Source: Streptomyces rubiginosohelvolus (GTDB lineage Bacteria; Actinomycetota; Actinomycetes; Streptomycetales; Streptomycetaceae). Taken from it: DNA of 64,000 bases. The position numbers and the translations under genes were made by a program. This document shows positions 58,779 through 64,000 of this stretch, one piece after another. A model generated the notes under the pieces. It worked only from the letters and a program-made list of their open reading frames with translations. It was not told the origin of the DNA and did no database searches. Each line of letters opens with the position of its first letter. Position 1 is the stretch's first letter. The stretch covers positions 62,001 to 126,000 of the forward strand of contig NZ_BMTW01000011.1 in assembly GCF_014649875.1 (NCBI RefSeq). Direction: 5' to 3'.

Positions 58779-59827
58779 GCGCGCCCGTCCTCACCCGGCC
58801 CGCCTCCGTCGAGGCCGCCACCCGCCGCCGCGTCCGGGGCGCCTCGCGCCGCCGCCGCGTCGTCCTGGTGCTGGTCCTCCTCGTGGCCGCCGCGTTCGCC
58901 GTGACCCTGATGGCGGGCCGCACCTACTACCCGCCCGGCGACGTGCTCCGGGTGATCCTCGGCGAGCAGGTGCCCGGCGCGTCCTTCACCGTGGGCCGGC
59001 TGCGGCTGCCGCGCGCGGTCCTCGCCCTGGTCGCCGGATTCAGCTTCGGCCTGGCCGGCGTCACCTTCCAGACGATGCTCCGCAACCCGCTCGCCAGCCC
59101 CGACATCATCGGCATCAGCTCCGGGGCGAGCGCCGCGGCCGCCATCGCCATCGTCACCCTCTCCCTCGGCGAGGTGCAGGTCTCCGTCCTCGCCATCGCC
59201 GCCGGACTCGGCGTCGCCCTGCTGGTGTACTCGCTGGCGTTCAAGGGCGGAGTCGCCGGCACCCGGCTCATCCTCATCGGCATCGGGATCTCCGCGATGC
59301 TCGACAGCATCACCTCCTACGTCCTGTCCCAGGCCGCCGAATGGGACCTCCAGGAGGCCATGCGATGGCTGACCGGCAGCCTCAACGGCGCCACCTGGGA
59401 CCAGGTGATCCCCGCCCTCGCCGCGGCCGCCGTCCTCACCCCGCTGCTGCTGGGGCAGGCCCGTAACCTCTCCGCGCTCCAGCTCGGCGACGACACCGCC
59501 TCCGCCCTCGGCGTACGCGTGGAACGCACCCGGATCACCGTGATCGTCGCCGCCGTCGGGCTGATCGCCTTCGCCACGGCGGCGGCCGGACCCATCGCGT
59601 TCGTGGCGTTCCTCTCCGGGCCCATCGCCGCCCGCATCGTCGGGGCGGGCGGCTCGCTGCTCGTGCCCGCCGGGCTCGTCGGCTCGCTGCTCGTCCTCGT
59701 CGCCGACTTCACCGGCCAGTTCGCCTTCGGCGAGCGCTACCCCGTCGGCGTCGTCACCGGCGTCCTCGGAGCCCCCTACCTCGTCTACCTGATCATCCGC
59801 ACCAACCGGGCGGGAGGCTCGCTATGA
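58775..59827 (+). CDS. Iron-siderophore ABC transporter permease (FecCD family), second subunit
   Basis: 350-residue FecCD-type permease. LRLPRAVLALVAGFSFGLAGV, FQTMLRNPLASPDIIGISSG and AAGPIAFVAFLSGPIAARIVG are the family motifs. An N-terminal basic stretch (TRRRVRGASRRRR) precedes the first span. GTG start overlapping the previous stop, and its own stop overlaps the ATPase ATG, giving coupled translation of the whole operon. Confidence 0.95.
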   Translation: MSAPVLTRPASVEAATRRRVRGASRRRRVVLVLVLLVAAAFAVTLMAGRTYYPPGDVLRVILGEQVPGASFTVGRLRLPRAVLALVAGFSFGLAGVTFQTMLRNPLASPDIIGISSGASAAAAIAIVTLSLGEVQVSVLAIAAGLGVALLVYSLAFKGGVAGTRLILIGIGISAMLDSITSYVLSQAAEWDLQEAMRWLTGSLNGATWDQVIPALAAAAVLTPLLLGQARNLSALQLGDDTASALGVRVERTRITVIVAAVGLIAFATAAAGPIAFVAFLSGPIAARIVGAGGSLLVPAGLVGSLLVLVADFTGQFAFGERYPVGVVTGVLGAPYLVYLIIRTNRAGGSL

Positions 59828-60723
59828 CCACGCACCACCGACTGACCGCCGAAGGACTCACCCTCGGCTACGGCGACCGCACGGTCGTCGACTCCCTCGA
59901 CCTCGCCGTACCGCCCGGCCGGATCACCGTCATCGTCGGCGCCAACGCCTGCGGCAAGTCGACCCTCCTGCGCTCCATGTCCCGGCTGCTCGCCCCCAGG
60001 GCGGGCCGCGTCGTCCTGGACGGCAAGGAGGTGCACCGGCTGCCCGCCAAGGAACTGGCCCGCACCCTCGGACTGCTCCCGCAGTCGCCGATCGCACCCG
60101 AGGGCATCACCGTCTCCGACCTCGTCGGCCGCGGCCGCCACCCGCATCAGGGGATCTTCTCCCGCTGGAACGAGAAGGACGACGCCGCCGTCGCCGCCGC
60201 ACTGGAGGCCACGCACACCGAACCGCTCGCCGAACGGGCCGTGGACGAACTCTCCGGCGGCCAGCGCCAGCGCGTATGGATCGCCATGGCGCTCGCCCAG
60301 CAGACCGACCTGCTGCTCCTCGACGAGCCGACCACCTTCCTCGACGCAAGCCACCAGATCGAGGTCCTCGACCTCCTCACCGACCTGAACCGCTCGCGCG
60401 GCACCACCATCGTGATGGTCCTGCACGACCTCAACCTCGCCGCCCGGTACGCGGACCACCTGATCGCCCTCGCCGACGGCGGCCTCCACGCCTCCGGCAC
60501 CCCGGCCGAGGTGCTGACCGAGGAGACCGTCCGGGCGGTGTTCGACCTCGACAGCCGCATCATCGATGACCCCGTGTCCGGGCGGCCCCTGATGCTCCCG
60601 ATCGGCCGCCACCACGTGCTCGACGGCGCGGACCTGGCCGCGTCACCGGTCCCTCAGGAACCGAGCAGCGCCGAGCCGTACCAGTCCGAGGCGTCGGCCA
60701 CCCCCGGCAGCACGAGGAAGTAG
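59824..60723 (+). CDS. Iron-siderophore ABC transporter ATPase (FepC-like)
   Basis: 299 residues. Walker A is GANACGKST (with Cys), Q-loop LGLLPQSPIAPEG, signature LSGGQRQR, Walker B LLLLDEPTTFLD and the switch His in MVLHDLNLAARY. The C-terminal 25 residues are polar and low complexity, and their coding bases overlap the end of the opposing DyP peroxidase gene by 70 bases. It powers ferric-siderophore import with the two FecCD permeases. Confidence 0.95.
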   Translation: MTTHHRLTAEGLTLGYGDRTVVDSLDLAVPPGRITVIVGANACGKSTLLRSMSRLLAPRAGRVVLDGKEVHRLPAKELARTLGLLPQSPIAPEGITVSDLVGRGRHPHQGIFSRWNEKDDAAVAAALEATHTEPLAERAVDELSGGQRQRVWIAMALAQQTDLLLLDEPTTFLDASHQIEVLDLLTDLNRSRGTTIVMVLHDLNLAARYADHLIALADGGLHASGTPAEVLTEETVRAVFDLDSRIIDDPVSGRPLMLPIGRHHVLDGADLAASPVPQEPSSAEPYQSEASATPGSTRK

Positions 60724-61871
60724 CCGCCGCCCGTCGTGGTGCTGAAGTCCGCGAACCGCTCGCCCTCGAGCCGCTTCTGCACCGTCGCGAACTGCCGGTC
60801 GACATCCCGCTGGTAGCAGCAGAAGACCAGCCCCACATCGAGCGTCCCGTCGGGCGCGAGGCCCCGGTCCACGTTGTAGCTGCGGCGCAGCAGGACCGAG
60901 TCCTCGCTCCCGGGGGTACGGGGGTTGGCCCGGCGGATGTGGGAGTCCAGCGGTGTCACCCGGCCCTGCGGATCGCGCCCGTAGTCGAGCGGGTCGCTCT
61001 CCTTCTTCCCGTCGAGCGGCGCGCCGGTCGACTTGCGCCGGCCGAAGATCCGCTCCTGCTCGCCCAACGGGACCCGGTCCCACGCCTCGGCCCCCAACCG
61101 GATCGTCCGCAGCACCTGGTAGCTCCCGCCCCGCGCCCAGTCCGGCCCCTCCGGCCCGACCCAGACCAGCCGGTCCATCTCCCGCGCCGACGTCGTGTCC
61201 GGGTGCGCGGTGCCGTCCTTGAAGCCGGTGAACGACCGGGGGCTGCCCTCGGGGCGCGGCGGGTTCACGAACCCGTCGGCCCGCCACCGGGCCTGCAGCA
61301 GCCCCGAGGTCTCCCGCGCCAGATCCCGTACGACATGGAGGACGGCGTCCGGGTGCTGCGCGCAGACCTGCACCGAGAGATCTCCGTGGCAGGCTTCCGG
61401 TTCGAGTTGGTCTCCGGGGAAGCGCGGCATCCGGGTGAGGCCGGGCGGCCGCGCCCCGGCCAGCCCGAAACGCCCGTCGAACAGCGAGGCACCCACCCCG
61501 ACGGTGATGGTCAGCCGGTCCTCCGGGCCCCGCACCGCCGCCACGTCCGGATCCTTCGGGGTGACCCCGGCGGTGAGGACACGGGACCGCACGGTCAGCT
61601 TCCGGAAGAGCGCCGCCAGCTCCTTCCGGTCCCGTGCGAGCACGTCGAAGGCGGCGAAACCGCCGAACCGCTGCTGCGGGGTCAGGATCCCCGCCTGGTG
61701 CGCGCCGTGGAACGGCACCCGGTCCTCGTCCGAAGCCACTGCGGGGGCACCGGCAGCGGCGCCCGCCGACACCGTGCCGATCAGTCCCGCGCCCCCCACC
61801 ACACTCGCGGCACCCCGCACGAAGGTTCGTCGGCCGAGACGCGCGTCCCGGTATTGGTCACTTTCCGTCAT
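60654..61871 (-). CDS. Secreted Tat-type DyP heme peroxidase (EfeB-like)
   Basis: 405 residues. A twin-arginine signal (LGRRTFVRGAASVVGGAGLIGTV) directs folded export with heme bound. The DyP GxxDG motif is GFKDGTAHPD with the distal Asp and the proximal heme His is probably in SHIRRANPRTPG; GLVFCCYQRD and GGYFLVLPGV near the C-terminus are typical of EfeB-type members. It may oxidise dyes or lignin-like phenols, or help take iron from heme beside the siderophore importer. Its 3-prime end overlaps the importer ATPase gene by 70 bases tail to tail. Confidence 0.94.
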   Translation of the reverse strand: MTESDQYRDARLGRRTFVRGAASVVGGAGLIGTVSAGAAAGAPAVASDEDRVPFHGAHQAGILTPQQRFGGFAAFDVLARDRKELAALFRKLTVRSRVLTAGVTPKDPDVAAVRGPEDRLTITVGVGASLFDGRFGLAGARPPGLTRMPRFPGDQLEPEACHGDLSVQVCAQHPDAVLHVVRDLARETSGLLQARWRADGFVNPPRPEGSPRSFTGFKDGTAHPDTTSAREMDRLVWVGPEGPDWARGGSYQVLRTIRLGAEAWDRVPLGEQERIFGRRKSTGAPLDGKKESDPLDYGRDPQGRVTPLDSHIRRANPRTPGSEDSVLLRRSYNVDRGLAPDGTLDVGLVFCCYQRDVDRQFATVQKRLEGERFADFSTTTGGGYFLVLPGVADASDWYGSALLGS

Positions 61872-62138
61872 GGCCGTTCTCTTTTCGCGAGGCGGACGGA
61901 CTGCTCTGTCCCTCTCACCCCTACCGCACGGAGCACCAGCTCAGCGCCGCTTCCTCCGTGCGGGGCGGTTCGCCTGGGCCGGGAGGCCGAGCGCCGGGGC
62001 GTGCGCCCCCCTGATCGGCTGACTGCGAACAGTGAGTGACATGTTTCGCGGCGCGGCGGGGCACACAGGGGAGGTCTGTTCCCGGGCCTGGCACCGGGAT
62101 GTCCTGAACACCCCGAACCGGCCATGGGGAGAACCTCG

Positions 62139-63359
62139 GTGGAGAACACCTCGGTGCAGCACAAGGAAACCGTACGGACCTGCCCGTTCGACTACGCGCA
62201 GCAGCTCGAGTTCGACCCCCAGCTCAGGCAATTGCTGACCGAGGAGCCGGTCTCCCGCATCCGGATGGCGTACGGCGAGGGCGAGGCCTGGCTCGTCACC
62301 CGCTACGAGGACGTCCGGACGGTCACCACCGACCGGCGGTTCAGCCGCAGCGCCGTCCTCGGCCGTGACTTCCCCCGGATGACCCCGGAGCCGATCGTCC
62401 AGGCCGAGTCCATCAACCTCATGGACCCGCCCGCCAGCAGCCGGCTGCGCAGCCTGGTCGCCAAGAGCTTCACCCCCCGCCGCGTCGAGCAGATGCGCGG
62501 CGGGACCCAGCGGGTGGTGGACCGGCTGCTGGACGAGATGGCGGAGGAGGGCGCACCGGCCGACTTCGTGGCCCGGGTCTCCTCGCCGCTGCCGCTGATC
62601 ACCATCTGCGAGGCCCTCGACATCCCCGAGGCCGACCGCCCCTGGCTCCGCGCCCACGCCATGACCATGATGAACGTCGGGGCCGCCGGCAAGCAGGACG
62701 CCGTACGCGCCAAGGCGGAGCTGCGCGGCTACTTCCAGGAGCTGACCGCCGACCGGCGCCGCTCCCCGGGCGAGGACCTCATCAGCACCCTGGCCACCGC
62801 GCGGGACGGCGCCGAACTGCTGGACGACGACGAACTGGCCGTCATGGCGATGGTCCTGCTCATCACCGGCCAGGACACCACCACCTACCAGCTCGGCAAC
62901 ATCGCCTACACCCTGCTCACCCGCCCGGAACTCCTCCACTCCCTCCAGGCCGAACCGGCGCGGCTGCCCCGCACCCTGGAGGAGCTGCTGCGCCACATCC
63001 CCTTCCGCAAGGGCGTCGGCATCCCGCGCATCGCGTTGGAGGACGTGGAGCTCGGCGGTGTCCTCATCAAGGCCGGGGACGTGGTGCACGTGTCCTATCT
63101 GACGGCCAACCGGGACGCCGCCAAGTTCGACCGTCCCGACGAGCTGGACCCCGACCGCCCGTCCATCCCCCACATGACGTTCGGCTGGGGCGCCCACCAC
63201 TGCCTGGGCGCGCCGCTCGCCACCATGGAGCTGGAAGTCGCCTTCTCCACGCTGCTGACCCGCTTCCCGGCCCTGCGTCTGGACGTGCCGCCCGAGGACA
63301 TCGAGTGGAACACGACGTCCATCTGGCGTTACCCGCTCGCCCTGCCCGTCACGTGGTGA
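62139..63359 (+). CDS. Cytochrome P450, CYP158-like, of the THN/flaviolin pathway
   Basis: 406-residue soluble P450. I-helix GQDTTTYQ with the acid-alcohol-type pair, the K-helix ExxR in LEELLRHIPFRKG (Glu and Arg), and the heme-ligand motif FGWGAHHCLGAPLA with Cys as thiolate ligand. The stretch RIALEDVELGGVLIKAGDVVHVSYLTANRD closely resembles CYP158A2 of Streptomyces coelicolor in pattern, the enzyme that couples flaviolin. The GTG at 62139 has GGGGAGAA five bases upstream; an ATG at 62124 has none. It sits 34 bases upstream of rppA in the same direction, so coupling of THN-derived products is the likely role. Confidence 0.92.
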   Translation: MENTSVQHKETVRTCPFDYAQQLEFDPQLRQLLTEEPVSRIRMAYGEGEAWLVTRYEDVRTVTTDRRFSRSAVLGRDFPRMTPEPIVQAESINLMDPPASSRLRSLVAKSFTPRRVEQMRGGTQRVVDRLLDEMAEEGAPADFVARVSSPLPLITICEALDIPEADRPWLRAHAMTMMNVGAAGKQDAVRAKAELRGYFQELTADRRRSPGEDLISTLATARDGAELLDDDELAVMAMVLLITGQDTTTYQLGNIAYTLLTRPELLHSLQAEPARLPRTLEELLRHIPFRKGVGIPRIALEDVELGGVLIKAGDVVHVSYLTANRDAAKFDRPDELDPDRPSIPHMTFGWGAHHCLGAPLATMELEVAFSTLLTRFPALRLDVPPEDIEWNTTSIWRYPLALPVTW

Positions 63360-63393
63360 CGAGAGCCTCCGCTCCGAGATACGAGGAGAACCC

Positions 63394-64000
63394 ATGGCGA
63401 CCCTGTGCAGACCCGCCATCGCTGTGCCCGAGCACGTCATCACGATGCAGCAGACCCTGGACCTGGCCCGCGAGACCCACGACGGGCACCCGCAGCGCGA
63501 TCTCGTCCTGCGGCTCATCCAGAACACCGGCGTCCAGACCCGGCACCTCGTGCAGCCCATCGAGGAGACCCTGAAGCACCCCGGATTCGAGCTCCGCAAC
63601 CGGGTGTACGAGGCCGAGGCCAAGAGGCGGGTGCCCGACGTCGTCCGGCAGGCCCTCGCCCACGCCGAGACCGACGCGTCCGAGATCGACCTGATCGTCT
63701 ACGTCTCCTGCACGGGCTTCATGATGCCGTCGCTGACCGCGTGGCTCATCAACACCATGGGCTTCCGGCCCGGGACCCGCCAACTGCCCATCGCCCAGCT
63801 CGGCTGCGCGGCGGGCGGCGCGGCCATCAACCGCGCGCACGACTTCTGCGTGGCCTACCCCGAGGCCAACGTCCTCATCGTCTCCTGCGAGTTCTGCTCG
63901 CTGTGCTACCAGCCCACCGACATCGGCGTGGGCTCGCTGCTCTCCAACGGGCTGTTCGGGGACGCCCTCTCCGCCGCCGTCGTCCGGGGACAGGGCGGCA
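63394..64000 (+). CDS. rppA: 1,3,6,8-tetrahydroxynaphthalene synthase, RppA (C-terminus beyond window)
   Basis: Type III polyketide synthase that builds THN from five malonyl-CoA units. The first 202 codons are present. Catalytic Cys138 is in QLGCAAGG; Cys106 in SCTGFMMP, important in THN synthases, is also present. The N-terminus (MATLCRPAIAVPEHV) is recognisably RppA of Streptomyces griseus. GAGGAG precedes the ATG. The P450 encoded 34 bases upstream forms the usual partner. THN oxidises spontaneously to flaviolin, the precursor of brown HPQ-type pigment. Confidence 0.96.
   Translation, partial: MATLCRPAIAVPEHVITMQQTLDLARETHDGHPQRDLVLRLIQNTGVQTRHLVQPIEETLKHPGFELRNRVYEAEAKRRVPDVVRQALAHAETDASEIDLIVYVSCTGFMMPSLTAWLINTMGFRPGTRQLPIAQLGCAAGGAAINRAHDFCVAYPEANVLIVSCEFCSLCYQPTDIGVGSLLSNGLFGDALSAAVVRGQGG

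Noticed and set aside
1..64000. tRNA, rRNA, insertion sequences, prophage or attachment sites
   Set aside because: No cloverleaf-like sequence ending in CCA, no transposase or integrase motif and no long flanking repeats were seen on either strand.

Overview
The window reads as chromosomal DNA of a Streptomyces species. The base composition is very GC-rich, third codon positions are almost all G or C, GTG and TTG starts are common, and there is a WhiB-family regulator, a streptophobe-family membrane protein, SpoIIE/HATPase signalling proteins, a chitinase promoter with the Streptomyces 12-bp repeats, and an RppA-type type III polyketide synthase. About 47 protein genes can be supported. I saw no rRNA, tRNA, CRISPR array, transposase or phage genes.

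Region by region. (1) 1-10312: a catabolic cluster. A sugar-binding lipoprotein (cut by the window edge), a TIM-barrel isomerase, a Gfo/Idh/MocA oxidoreductase and a GntR-LacI hybrid regulator face an NAD-epimerase-like protein, a DapA-family aldolase, a secreted polysaccharide lyase-like protein, a GH20-like glycosidase and an acyltransferase. Palindromic ATTCATTCC elements lie between the two arms. (2) 10417-17831: a small membrane protein, a DUF574 methyltransferase, a DUF2267 protein, a CBM2-FnIII-GH18 chitinase, a SulP transporter with a beta-carbonic anhydrase, and another methyltransferase. (3) 17899-24994: an ABC exporter, an SDR, RNase HI with an added Cys/His tail, an anti-sigma-like ATPase, an XRE regulator, a SpoIIE phosphatase, a WhiB protein and a DUF1232 protein.

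(4) 25026-33011: a signalling island. It holds a DUF6777 protein, a streptophobe protein, and a tight three-gene operon encoding a two-FHA ABC exporter (Rv1747-like), a protein with thirteen consecutive 11-residue PEPTRVVPPDG-type repeats, and a soluble Ser/Thr kinase. The gene order suggests that the kinase phosphorylates the repeat threonines and that the FHA domains read them. This is the most unusual system in the window.

(5) 33308-51152: an arabino/galactofuranoside utilisation island. Two GH2 enzymes (one PA14/LamG, one AbfB with a TTA codon), a tripeptidyl-aminopeptidase-like hydrolase, a GH127 beta-L-arabinofuranosidase with ricin-like repeats, a YtfQ/R/T/YjfF-like ABC importer, a LacI regulator and an aldose 1-epimerase. 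Two CAACGTTA operators lie between the GH127 gene and the importer. (6) 51187-55473: a large secreted GH13 amylase with two starch-binding modules, a hotdog thioesterase and a calerythrin-like EF-hand protein. (7) 55756-61871: an AraC regulator, a complete iron-siderophore ABC importer behind an iron box, and a Tat-type DyP peroxidase whose 3-prime end overlaps the importer. (8) 62139-64000: a P450 and the start of rppA (tetrahydroxynaphthalene synthase), i.e. the flaviolin/HPQ-melanin pathway.

Convergent gene pairs are generally separated by strong GC hairpins, which helps fix gene ends. Start codons were chosen by ribosome-binding sites and signal peptides. No database search was possible, so family names rest on motif recognition.
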